This document shows, piece after piece, positions 1 through 5,409 of a DNA stretch of 6,886 nt; the stretch's first letter is position 1; the number at the start of each line of letters is the position of its first letter. Position numbers and translations under genes: made by a program. The notes beneath the pieces were generated by a model. It worked only from the letters and a program-made list of their open reading frames with translations, did no database searches and was not told where the DNA came from. This DNA is from an uncultured Bacillota bacterium. GTDB lineage: Bacteria; Bacillota; Clostridia; Peptostreptococcales; Anaerovoracaceae. The stretch is from NCBI GenBank assembly GCA_949287115.1, contig CASEFF010000188.1:1-6886 (forward strand). The letters run 5' to 3'.

Positions 1-5
1 CAAGA

Positions 6-13
6 CACCTCCT
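6..13 (-). promoter_or_regulatory. Shine-Dalgarno site of a leftward gene starting at or beyond the window edge
   Basis: Read on the minus strand, bases 13 to 6 are AGGAGGTG, a near-perfect anti-16S match. A TTG at bases 3-1 follows with a 4-nt spacer, but an ATG just outside the window would be spaced equally well, so the start codon cannot be decided. Together with the promoter upstream, it shows that a gene reads leftward out of the window; nothing of its product is visible. Confidence 0.55.
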
Positions 14-38
14 AATCTTTTTTATCTCACATCAAGAT

Positions 39-67
39 ATTATACACCCGGACGGACGTTTCTTCAA
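39..67 (-). promoter_or_regulatory. Sigma-A-type promoter reading leftward
   Basis: On the minus strand the -35 box TTGAAG (67-62; four of six consensus bases) is separated by 17 nt from a perfect -10 box TATAAT (44-39). Initiation would fall near base 32, giving a short leader before the Shine-Dalgarno at 13-6. It lies outside the insertion sequence, just downstream of the transposase stop, so transposase read-through would enter the same gene. Confidence 0.6.
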
Positions 68-98
68 GGTCAAACCTGCCGTTCCGCATCCGGCCCTC

Positions 99-1040
99 TT
101 AATTGTCAAGACATATGTTACACTCCGAGAAATACTCTGACACTACCTGATCCGGACTCTTGAAGTTCAAACATGTCTTTGCCGTTTTGTTGTATCTCTT
201 CTCGTGTTTCTCTACCTGTCGGATCAGTTCCTTTTCACTGGTGAATACTTTCCGTCCATAAAGGATCTTTCCGTCCTCACGATGGCTTCTCTCCACCTTC
301 CCATTCTGCCATGGTGAATATGGTCTAATCCTTCTAAGCAACATATTCAGATGCTTCGCCGCCTTCTCGAATGCACTGTCCTTACTGGTCCTATCATCGT
401 CATTGACGAATTCCGGGCCATTGTCCACCTGGATCATCCGTATCGGAAATCCCATTCGCTCCTCCAGCTCCTGCAGGTATTTTGTGGTCTCGTATGTGCT
501 CTTTTCCTTGACGATTTTCAGTACTCTTTTACGGCTATACTCATCGATCCCTGTGATCTGGTAATACTGTTGTCCATAGCACGGGAATTTAACACATTCC
601 TGCGGTACGTACTTGATGTCGATCTGAACCTTATCGCCCGGATACTCCCCATCAATACGTTCATAGTTGGTATAACTCTTCCTTTTGATCGTTGGTTTCT
701 GGTATCCCCGCGTCCTTATCTGACGGCACATACTGCCGAAACTGCGGGTGTAGCCCTTTACCCGACATCTTACATACACTTCGGCAAGACCATAGACCCC
801 GTTCCTTTTCAGCATTTTCCTAATCAGTTCAAGTTCTTCCTCTGTATGAGCGTTAGGGCTTCTATGCGGCTTTCTTGACTTAAGCGCAAGGCTCTGCACG
901 GTTCCATCGTATTTTTCTAATTGCCTGTATACAAATTGCCGGTAAGTGTGATATCGTCTTGCTGCCTTTGTAACACCATATTTTAATGCATATTCACATA
1001 AACGCTGGCGATATCGCATTTCTTCGGTTATACTTTTCAT
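99..1040 (-). CDS. DDE transposase of the insertion sequence (rve / IS481-like), 313 aa
   Basis: Catalyses cut-and-join transposition of the surrounding element. Residues about 15-60 form a helix-turn-helix region ([22 protein letters not shown]), followed by a basic stretch and an RNase-H-fold integrase core. The probable catalytic triad is Asp141 (VQIDIKY), Asp206 (QVDNGPEF) and Glu250 ([11 protein letters not shown]), so all three are present and the frame is intact. The gap between Asp206 and Glu250 is 43 residues, longer than the 34-35 usual for IS3/IS481 relatives, owing to a charged insertion near residues 212-230. The start at 1040 follows AAAGGAG with a suitable spacer. The stop codon (99-101) lies just outside the proposed left end, so the final residues are encoded by the terminal repeat. 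Intact ORF, intact motifs and two repeats suggest an element that may still be active. Confidence 0.88.
   Translation of the reverse strand: MKSITEEMRYRQRLCEYALKYGVTKAARRYHTYRQFVYRQLEKYDGTVQSLALKSRKPHRSPNAHTEEELELIRKMLKRNGVYGLAEVYVRCRVKGYTRSFGSMCRQIRTRGYQKPTIKRKSYTNYERIDGEYPGDKVQIDIKYVPQECVKFPCYGQQYYQITGIDEYSRKRVLKIVKEKSTYETTKYLQELEERMGFPIRMIQVDNGPEFVNDDDRTSKDSAFEKAAKHLNMLLRRIRPYSPWQNGKVERSHREDGKILYGRKVFTSEKELIRQVEKHEKRYNKTAKTCLNFKSPDQVVSEYFSECNICLDN
104..122. repeat. Terminal inverted repeat of the insertion sequence, left copy
   Basis: TGTCAAGACATATGTTACA. The copy at 1117-1135, reverse complemented, is TGATAAGACATATGTTACA, identical at 17 of 19 positions. Each arm contains the self-complementary octamer ACATATGT. 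This left copy also encodes the last residues of the transposase. Confidence 0.8.
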
Positions 1041-1100
1041 GAGAGATGCTCCTTTTGATACTCGGTTTGTGGTAAAACTTATTGTATCAAAGTATCTCTC
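1041..1100 (-). promoter_or_regulatory. Leader hairpin caging the transposase ribosome binding site, with candidate internal promoter
   Basis: In the minus-strand transcript the 5' arm (1100-1084) is GAGAGAT-AC-TTTGATAC and the 3' arm (1061-1041) is GTATCAAA-AGGAGC-ATCTCTC. They form helices of 8 and 7 bp around an internal loop that holds the Shine-Dalgarno AGGAG, and the ATG follows the base of the stem directly. A TGATACAAT sequence at 1089-1081 matches an extended -10 box (TG-N-TANNNT). A transcript starting about 7 nt beyond it, near 1074, would lack the 5' arm and leave the ribosome site open. No good -35 box is seen. Confidence 0.55.
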
Positions 1101-1116
1101 ATTTTTTATTTATTTC

Positions 1117-1135
1117 TGTAACATATGTCTTATCA
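1117..1135. repeat. Terminal inverted repeat of the insertion sequence, right copy
   Basis: TGTAACATATGTCTTATCA is the inverted partner of 104-122 with two mismatches. It lies upstream of the transposase gene, beyond the leader hairpin. The similarity stops sharply inside the element after the shared TACA, which sets the inner boundary of the repeat. Confidence 0.8.
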
Positions 1136-1386
1136 CATTACATTTTGGCAAAATATCAGGCGTCCGTGGGCACAGAGCCGTATCTGCCCGGCAAAAGGGA
1201 CTGTGGCAAAAGGGCTGTGCAGATGTAAACTCGCCCGGCGCAGCGACAGACGGTGTGATGCAATATCGGTGCACGCGCTGTTGCTGCGGCGTGCGTGTAG
1301 CTGTGCCGAGGGCAACGCGTTTGCTTAGGCGGCCGGCTGAGGCCGGCCGGGCGATAACGACAAAACCCCGGAAACAAAATCCCGGA
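1136..1386. other. Gene-free GC-rich spacer with small repeats between the insertion sequence and the rplS promoter
   Basis: No reading frame here has a recognisable protein or a good ribosome binding site; several frames are open only because stop codons are rare in this composition. It holds a tandem pair GGCAAAAGGGACTGT / GGCAAAAGGGCTGT at 1190-1218, a perfect 7-bp hairpin GGCCGGC-TGAG-GCCGGCC at 1331-1348 with no T-run after it, and a repeated CCCGGAAACA at 1367-1376 and 1381-1390. It may be the decayed end of an upstream gene or a regulatory spacer; the sequence does not decide. Confidence 0.5.
1190..1218. repeat. Short tandem duplication, unit about 15 bp
   Basis: GGCAAAAGGGACTGT at 1190-1204 is followed at once by GGCAAAAGGGCTGT at 1205-1218, the second copy lacking one A. 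This is typical of a replication-slippage product in non-coding DNA. Confidence 0.7.
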
Positions 1387-1426
1387 AACAGCTCAAAAAG
1401 TGCTTGCGCCGGCACGGTGAGCTGTT
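1387..1426. promoter_or_regulatory. Nine-bp dyad spanning the -35 region of the rplS promoter
   Basis: AACAGCTCA (1387-1395) and TGAGCTGTT (1418-1426) are perfect inverted copies 22 nt apart, with an inner pair GTGC (1400-1403) / GCAC (1412-1415). The right arm ends one base before the -10 box at 1428. It could be a repressor operator, or, if transcribed from upstream, a stem ending an earlier transcript, although the following bases (GTATAATATTT) are a poor T-run. Confidence 0.45.
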
Positions 1427-1433
1427 GTATAAT
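1404..1433 (+). promoter_or_regulatory. Promoter of rplS
   Basis: A perfect -10 box TATAAT (1428-1433) sits 18 nt after a weak -35 box TTGCGC (1404-1409). Initiation would fall near 1440, giving a leader of about 75 nt before rplS. The weak -35 box and the overlapping dyad leave room for control by a protein. Confidence 0.6.
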
Positions 1434-1440
1434 ATTTCAG

Positions 1441-1500
1441 TATTACGGGCGGTCCTCTGGTATTCATGAAAGGGTCATGACCAAGAACGTCTTGGAGGGA
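1441..1500 (+). ncRNA. Structured 5' leader of rplS, candidate L19 leader RNA
   Basis: Two hairpins are visible: TCATGA-AAGGG-TCATGA (1464-1480) and the perfect CCAAGA-ACG-TCTTGG (1481-1495). An outer pairing CCTC (1454-1457) with GAGG (1495-1498) could enclose both and would involve purines just upstream of the Shine-Dalgarno at 1501-1506. Firmicutes rplS genes are known to carry an autoregulatory L19 leader (Rfam L19_leader). The position and multi-branched layout fit, but I matched no conserved sequence from memory, so the family call is inference. Confidence 0.4.
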
Positions 1501-1515
1501 AGGAGGAAAATGGCA

Positions 1516-1863
1516 ATGAACGTTTTAGATTCAGTTGTACAGGATTATCTCAAGACTGATATCCCTGCATTTAACGTTGGAGACACCGTCAAGGTACACG
1601 TTAAAATTAAGGAAGGAAACAGAGAAAGAATACAGATATTCGAAGGCTTTGTTTTGAAGAAGCAGAATGGCGGAATAGGCGAGACTTTCACGGTAAGGAA
1701 GATTTCGTCCGGTGTCGGCGTGGAGAAGACATTCCCGATCCACTCACCGCTGGTTGAGAAGATCGAGGTAGTGAGAAAAGGTAATGTCAGAAGGGCAAGA
1801 CTTCACTACATGCGTGAAAGAACCGGTAAATCGGCCAGGATCAGAACTAAAGAAGAAATGTAA
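1516..1863 (+). CDS. rplS: 50S ribosomal protein L19, 115 aa
   Basis: L19 is a structural protein of the large subunit located at the 30S-50S interface. The family pattern runs from [28 protein letters not shown] near the N-terminus, through [20 protein letters not shown] (about 59-78), to the basic C-terminal signature [21 protein letters not shown] (about 89-109). The length is normal for the family. Two start codons compete: ATG at 1516 lies 9 nt after AGGAGG (1501-1506), whereas ATG at 1510 lies only 3 nt after it, although a weaker GGAGG at 1494-1498 could serve that one. I prefer 1516; the alternative adds Met-Ala. A frame open for 470 bases upstream is unrelated sequence. rplS has its own promoter and leader and is followed by a hairpin before rbgA. 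Confidence 0.95.
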   Translation: MNVLDSVVQDYLKTDIPAFNVGDTVKVHVKIKEGNRERIQIFEGFVLKKQNGGIGETFTVRKISSGVGVEKTFPIHSPLVEKIEVVRKGNVRRARLHYMRERTGKSARIRTKEEM

Positions 1864-1888
1864 GAAAGGGAGCCGCAAGGCTCCTTTT
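1864..1888 (+). terminator. Intrinsic terminator-like hairpin after rplS
   Basis: GGAGCC (1869-1874), a GCAA tetraloop and GGCTCC (1879-1884) form a perfect stem that can extend through GAAAG against TTTT to about ten pairs. The T-run is only four bases (1885-1888), so termination may be partial, leaving some read-through into rbgA 28 nt further on. Confidence 0.65.
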
Positions 1889-1916
1889 GCGTTACGGGCT
1901 GCGCAAGAGGTGAAAC

Positions 1917-2828
1917 ATGGAAAACATAAACTGGTACCCGGGGCATATGAAGAAGACGCGGGAGCTCATACAGGAGAATCTGAAGCTGGTGGATGCCGTC
2001 ATAGAGGTGATAGACGCCAGGATACCGATATCCAGCCGCAATCCGATAGTGGATCAACTGGTACAGGGAAAGCCGAGGATCATAGCACTAAACAAGAGCG
2101 ATCTGGCTGATGAACGGGCGAATGCGGCCTGGAGAGAATATTTTGCCGCCGGCGGCATGAAGGCGGTGAGCATGAACTGCGTCAGCGGCACGGGCGTCAG
2201 AGAGCTGTTCCGCGTGCTTGAGGAAATGTCGGCAGAGAAGAACAGGGGGCGCGCCATGCAGCGGCCGTTCAGGATAATGATCGTAGGCGTGCCAAACGTC
2301 GGCAAATCATCGCTGATAAACAGGATGACGGGAAGGAAGAGCGCGCAGACGGGAGACAGACCGGGCGTCACCAGAGGCAAGCAGTGGCTGAAGCTGAAGA
2401 ACGGCATGCAGCTTCTCGATACGCCGGGGATACTGTGGCCGAAGTTTGAAGACCCGGATACAGGCAAATGCCTGGCTTTCTGCGGGGCGATAAAGGATGA
2501 GATACTGGATGTGCCGACGCTGGCCATGGAGCTGATAGGAACGCTGGCCGAAAACTGCCCGCAGATGCTGGCTGAACGATATAAGCTTTCGGAAATAGCG
2601 GAGACGCCGCTTGAGAACATGGAGGAGATTGCGGTCAAGCGCGGCTGCATTCTGCCGGGGAAGAGAATAGATTATGAGCGCATAGGCAGGCTGGTGCTGG
2701 ACGAGTTCAGGAACGCGAGGATAGGCAGGATAACGCTGGAGTTTCCGGGCGAAGCGGGTAGCGGCAAGCATGATAGCGCGGGCGGCGGCAAGCATGACGG
2801 TGCGGACGATAATATGCGCGGGGAGTGA
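1917..2828 (+). CDS. rbgA: Ribosome biogenesis GTPase RbgA (YlqF), 303 aa
   Basis: A circularly permuted GTPase needed for late assembly of the 50S subunit, acting on the pre-50S particle in the cytoplasm. The permuted motif order is clear: G4 NKSD at 59-62, then the P-loop GVPNVGKSS at 124-132, then PGVT (switch I threonine, 149-152) and DTPG (168-171). The N-terminal WYPGHM contains His10, matching the histidine near residue 9 implicated in RbgA catalysis in Bacillus. The C-terminal helical RNA-binding region runs to about 275. After it the protein ends in a Gly/Lys/His/Asp tail made of two 8-residue repeats, unusual for the family. The ATG follows AGAGGTG with good spacing. It sits between rplS and rnhB as in other Firmicutes, linking it to ribosome synthesis. 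Confidence 0.95.
   Translation: MENINWYPGHMKKTRELIQENLKLVDAVIEVIDARIPISSRNPIVDQLVQGKPRIIALNKSDLADERANAAWREYFAAGGMKAVSMNCVSGTGVRELFRVLEEMSAEKNRGRAMQRPFRIMIVGVPNVGKSSLINRMTGRKSAQTGDRPGVTRGKQWLKLKNGMQLLDTPGILWPKFEDPDTGKCLAFCGAIKDEILDVPTLAMELIGTLAENCPQMLAERYKLSEIAETPLENMEEIAVKRGCILPGKRIDYERIGRLVLDEFRNARIGRITLEFPGEAGSGKHDSAGGGKHDGADDNMRGE
2754..2801 (+). repeat. In-frame 24-bp tandem repeat encoding the RbgA C-terminal tail
   Basis: Two adjacent 24-bp units (2754-2777 and 2778-2801) match at 19 of 24 positions and encode AGSGKHDS and AGGGKHDG. The unit is exactly eight codons, so the frame is kept. It begins just after the last family-like residues (LEFPGE), suggesting a recent tail extension by slippage. 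Confidence 0.75.
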
Positions 2829-2833
2829 GGAGC

Positions 2834-3517
2834 ATGACGAAACAGGAAAGGCTTGAAAGACAGCGGCAGCGGCTTGCTGATATGAAAAGGCGTGAGGATG
2901 AGCTGCGTTCGCAGGGATACAGCTGCGTAGCGGGCGTGGATGAGGTCGGACGCGGCCCGCTGGCGGGTCCTGTCGTGGCGGCGGCCGTCGTGCTGCCCGA
3001 AGACTTTGACGTATTGGGGATAGACGATTCAAAGAAGCTGTCGGAAAAGCGCCGGCAGGAGCTTTATGCGCTGATAGACGAAAGGTGCGTGGCCTGGGGC
3101 GTTGGAACGGTGGATCACGAGACGATAGATGAGATCAACATCCTGCAGGCCACGAAGCTGGCCATGAAGAAGGCTCTGGCGGATCTGTCGGAAAAGCTGG
3201 CGGGCGCAGGCGCCTGCGGTGTGGGGCACGACGGGAAAGCGCCGGATTACGTCATATTCGATGCGATGGAGATAGAGGACCTCGACGTGCCGCAGGAGAG
3301 CGTTATAAAAGGAGATTCGAAGATCCTCGCCGTTGCCGCGGCGTCCATAATGGCCAAGGTAACGCGTGACGGGATGATGGTGAGGTATGCGGATGAGTAT
3401 CCGGGCTACGGCTTTGAAAAGAACAAGGGTTACGGGACGAAGGAGCATTATGAGGGGATCAGCGAACACGGCATATGTAGCATTCACAGGAGGACGTTTC
3501 TCAAAAAATTACTGTAG
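2834..3517 (+). CDS. rnhB: Ribonuclease HII, 227 aa
   Basis: Cleaves the RNA strand of RNA-DNA hybrids and starts removal of single ribonucleotides misincorporated into DNA. The catalytic acidic residues are all visible (numbering from this start): Asp36 and Glu37 in GVDEVGRGPLAGPVV, Asp143 in VIFDAME, and Asp179 in AKVTRD. The family stretch KGDSKILAVAAASIMAKV precedes the last. A charged N-terminal helix of about 30 residues and the ending SIHRRTFLK are usual for Clostridia. A small Gly/Ala-rich insertion (AGAGACGVGHDGKA, about 124-136) is poorly conserved in type. The start is debatable: ATG at 2834 has GGAG 8 nt upstream, while GTG at 2825 would overlap the rbgA stop as GTGA and add three residues. 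Either way translation is likely coupled to rbgA. Confidence 0.93.
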   Translation: MTKQERLERQRQRLADMKRREDELRSQGYSCVAGVDEVGRGPLAGPVVAAAVVLPEDFDVLGIDDSKKLSEKRRQELYALIDERCVAWGVGTVDHETIDEINILQATKLAMKKALADLSEKLAGAGACGVGHDGKAPDYVIFDAMEIEDLDVPQESVIKGDSKILAVAAASIMAKVTRDGMMVRYADEYPGYGFEKNKGYGTKEHYEGISEHGICSIHRRTFLKKLL

Positions 3518-3536
3518 ATTATGATCGCCGTTTTTG

Positions 3537-3568
3537 TTGCACAGACGCCTGTTTCATGGTAATATAAT
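3537..3568 (+). promoter_or_regulatory. Promoter of the fhs-fchA-folD operon
   Basis: TTGCAC (3537-3542) stands 17 nt before TAATAT (3560-3565), placing initiation near 3572, right at the base of riboswitch helix P1. A perfect TATAAT overlaps at 3563-3568 but would need a 20-nt spacer and would start inside P1. The -10 region is convincing; which register is used is not settled. Confidence 0.55.
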
Positions 3569-3570
3569 TT

Positions 3571-3644
3571 TGTTATACGACTGACGGTAATAGTGGAATC
3601 GACCACGTGAAGTATAATGTAAGTGTGAGCCGACCGTCTGGGCT
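3571..3644 (+). ncRNA. ZTP (pfl) riboswitch aptamer
   Basis: Binds the purine intermediate ZTP/ZMP, which builds up when 10-formyl-THF is short. All parts of the fold can be traced. P1 pairs TGTTATAC (3571-3578) with GTATAATG (3612-3619), including two G-U pairs at its base. The internal-loop segment is CGACTGACGG. P2 pairs GTGG (3593-3596) with CCAC (3603-3606) and is followed by the GTGAAG segment. P3 pairs AGCC (3628-3631) with GGCT (3641-3644) around the conserved CCG-CTGGG loop. A five-base pseudoknot joins GACGG (3583-3587) to CCGTC (3634-3638). The location directly upstream of fhs, fchA and folD is one of the known contexts of the class. The THF riboswitch was considered and does not fit. 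Confidence 0.92.
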
Positions 3645-3672
3645 GAAGAGTCCGGATCATCAGGCTCTTTTT
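3645..3672 (+). terminator. Riboswitch expression platform: intrinsic terminator before fhs
   Basis: AAGAGTC (3646-3652) pairs with GGCTCTT (3663-3669) with one G-U pair, and a run of five T follows (3668-3672). The 3' arm GGCTC (3663-3667) is also a perfect partner for GAGCC (3627-3631), the 5' side of aptamer helix P3, so the two structures can exchange. Switches of this class normally turn expression on when ZTP binds; the direction here cannot be read from pairing alone. Confidence 0.8.
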
Positions 3673-3706
3673 ACGTTAAATGTGTTTAATCGAAAAGGAG
3701 AACAAA

Positions 3707-5383
3707 ATGGAAATCAAGAGTGATATTCAGATCGCGCAGGAAACGGAAATGAAGAACATCCTGGACATAGCGGATTTTGCCGGCCTTGACAGAAAATACA
3801 TTGAGCTTTACGGAAACTATAAGGCTAAGGTCGATTACAACCTTCTGGAGGATAAGAAGGATGCACCTGACGGCAAGGTGATACTGGTTACTGCCATATC
3901 GCCGACACCGGCGGGAGAGGGCAAAACGACCACGACCGTAGGTCTGGCCGACGCCATGAAGAAGATCAACAAGAACGTGCTGGTGGCTCTGAGAGAGCCG
4001 TCTTTGGGGCCTGTATTCGGCGTCAAGGGCGGAGCTGCTGGCGGCGGTTACGCGCAGGTAGTGCCGATGGAGGACATAAACCTTCATTTCACCGGCGATA
4101 TGCACGCCATAGGAGCGGCTAACAACCTGCTGGCTGCCATGCTGGACAACCATATACAGCAGGGAAATGAGCTGAGGATAGACCCGAGAAGGATCACCTG
4201 GAAGAGATGCGTCGATATGAACGACAGGCAGCTGAGGTTCATCACCGACGGACTCGGCGGCAAGGCCAACGGCACACCGAGAGAGGACGGCTTCGACATA
4301 ACCGTAGCCAGTGAGATCATGGCCATACTTTGCCTTTCCAGCGACATAGAAGACCTCAAAAAGAGGATAGCCAGCATAATAGTGGGATACAGCTATGACG
4401 ACGAGCCGGTTACGGCGGGACAGCTCAACGCACAGGGAGCCATGGCGGCTCTGCTCAAGGATGCGCTCAAGCCTAACCTCGTGCAGACGCTGGAGCACAC
4501 GCCGGCGTTCATACACGGAGGGCCTTTCGCCAACATAGCCCACGGATGCAACTCGGTCATGGCTACCAGGATGGCTATGAAGATGGCTGATTACGTAGTT
4601 ACGGAAGCCGGATTCGGCGCTGACCTCGGCGCTGAGAAGTTCTTGGATATCAAGTGCAGGATGTCGGGCATCAGACCGTCGGCGGTAGTAGTCGTAGCGA
4701 CGGTAAGAGCGCTGAAGCATCACGGAGGCGTTGCCAAGGCTGATCTGGGCAGTGAGAATCTTGAGGCTCTGGAAAAGGGTCTGCCTAACCTGCTGCAGCA
4801 CGTCGGCAATATCACTCAGGTGTACGGTCTGCCGGCAGTTGTAGCCATCAACAGGTTCCCTACCGACACGGAGGCCGAGCTGAAGCTCGTGGAAGACAAG
4901 TGCAGGGAGCTCGGCGTCAACGTGGCTCTCAGCGAGGTCTGGGGCAAAGGCGGAGAGGGCGGCATCGCGCTGGCCAATGAAGTGGTGAGACTCTGCGAGG
5001 AGCCTAACAGCTTCAATTTCGCATACAGCCTCGACATGTCGATAGAAGAGAAGATAAGAGCTATCGCTCAGAAGATATATCATGCGGACGATATCAATAT
5101 CCTGCCGGCAGCCATGAAGCAGCTCAAGCAGCTGGAGAGCCTGGGATTCGGCAACATGCCGATCTGCGTGGCCAAGACGCAATACAGCTTCTCGGACGAT
5201 CAGACTCTGCTGGGCGCACCGAAGGGCTTCGTGCTCACGGTGAGAAATCTTAAGGTTTCTGCCGGAGCCGGCTTCATCGTGGCGCTGACGGGAGACATCA
5301 TGACGATGCCGGGGCTGCCTAAGAGGCCTGCGGCTGAGAAGATAGACGTAGATAAGACGGGCAGGATATCAGGCCTGTTCTAA
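3707..5383 (+). CDS. fhs: Formate-tetrahydrofolate ligase (10-formyl-THF synthetase), 558 aa
   Basis: Joins formate to tetrahydrofolate using ATP to give 10-formyl-THF, the entry of formate into the folate one-carbon pool. The ATP-binding loop TPAGEGKTT is at 67-75. The first family signature [11 protein letters not shown] is at 105-115 and the second [12 protein letters not shown] at 330-341. REPSLGP (96-102) lies just before the first. Full length is 558 residues, normal for the family, ending in the conserved [15 protein letters not shown]...GRISGLF. The start at 3707 follows AAAAGGAG with a 6-nt spacer; an in-frame ATG at 3680 lacks a ribosome site and would add nine residues beyond the usual N-terminus. 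It is the first gene of the operon, under the ZTP riboswitch. A long antisense open frame over it is a composition artefact. Confidence 0.97.
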   Translation: MEIKSDIQIAQETEMKNILDIADFAGLDRKYIELYGNYKAKVDYNLLEDKKDAPDGKVILVTAISPTPAGEGKTTTTVGLADAMKKINKNVLVALREPSLGPVFGVKGGAAGGGYAQVVPMEDINLHFTGDMHAIGAANNLLAAMLDNHIQQGNELRIDPRRITWKRCVDMNDRQLRFITDGLGGKANGTPREDGFDITVASEIMAILCLSSDIEDLKKRIASIIVGYSYDDEPVTAGQLNAQGAMAALLKDALKPNLVQTLEHTPAFIHGGPFANIAHGCNSVMATRMAMKMADYVVTEAGFGADLGAEKFLDIKCRMSGIRPSAVVVVATVRALKHHGGVAKADLGSENLEALEKGLPNLLQHVGNITQVYGLPAVVAINRFPTDTEAELKLVEDKCRELGVNVALSEVWGKGGEGGIALANEVVRLCEEPNSFNFAYSLDMSIEEKIRAIAQKIYHADDINILPAAMKQLKQLESLGFGNMPICVAKTQYSFSDDQTLLGAPKGFVLTVRNLKVSAGAGFIVALTGDIMTMPGLPKRPAAEKIDVDKTGRISGLF

Positions 5384-5409
5384 ACAGTAAACACTTTGCG
5401 GGAGGAACC

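Larger units (their letters stand above)
104..1135 (-). mobile_element. Complete one-ORF insertion sequence, IS481-like
   Basis: The element is bounded by imperfect 19-bp inverted repeats at 104-122 and 1117-1135 that differ at two positions. Its outer ends read TG...CA, as is usual for retroviral-type DDE elements. It carries a single transposase gene on the minus strand that fills almost the whole length, and it is visibly more AT-rich than the housekeeping genes to the right. No matching direct duplication is seen next to the proposed ends (left flank CTCTTAAT, right flank CATTACAT). The repeats can be stretched outward to 100 and 1140 by allowing one gap, so the exact ends are uncertain by a few bases. 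The IS481 assignment comes from the single-ORF layout, the helix-turn-helix plus rve core and the terminal TGT at one end; a related IS3-type lineage is possible. Confidence 0.8.

Noticed and set aside
351..878. 175-codon plus-strand open frame inside the transposase gene
   Set aside because: It is the shadow of the transposase, which has its catalytic motifs and ribosome site on the other strand.
1331..1348. Intrinsic terminator at the GGCCGGC/GCCGGCC hairpin
   Set aside because: There is no T-run on either side in either orientation, so it is recorded only as a hairpin.
1039..1515. Upstream in-frame extension of rplS and overlapping frames on both strands
   Set aside because: The extension has no family resemblance, L19 is full length from 1516 with a strong ribosome site, and the overlapping frames are Arg/Ala/Cys-rich composition products.
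3541..3552. Terminator for rnhB at ACAG-ACGC-CTGT
   Set aside because: A four-bp stem without a T-run is too weak, and it overlaps the spacer of the fhs promoter. No terminator for rnhB could be identified.
3571..3644. THF riboswitch
   Set aside because: The gene context would allow it, but the GTGGAA...ACCAC hairpin, the CCG-CTGGG loop and the GACGG/CCGTC pseudoknot are those of the ZTP class.
3686..5182. 498-codon open frame on the minus strand opposite fhs
   Set aside because: It is antisense to an unmistakable full-length fhs, its translation resembles no known family, and it has no ribosome site. Codon bias in fhs suppresses stops in that frame.
5375..5387. Hairpin CTGTT-CTA-AACAG at the fhs stop codon as a terminator
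   Set aside because: Only five pairs, AT-rich and with no T-run; fhs and fchA are most likely co-transcribed.
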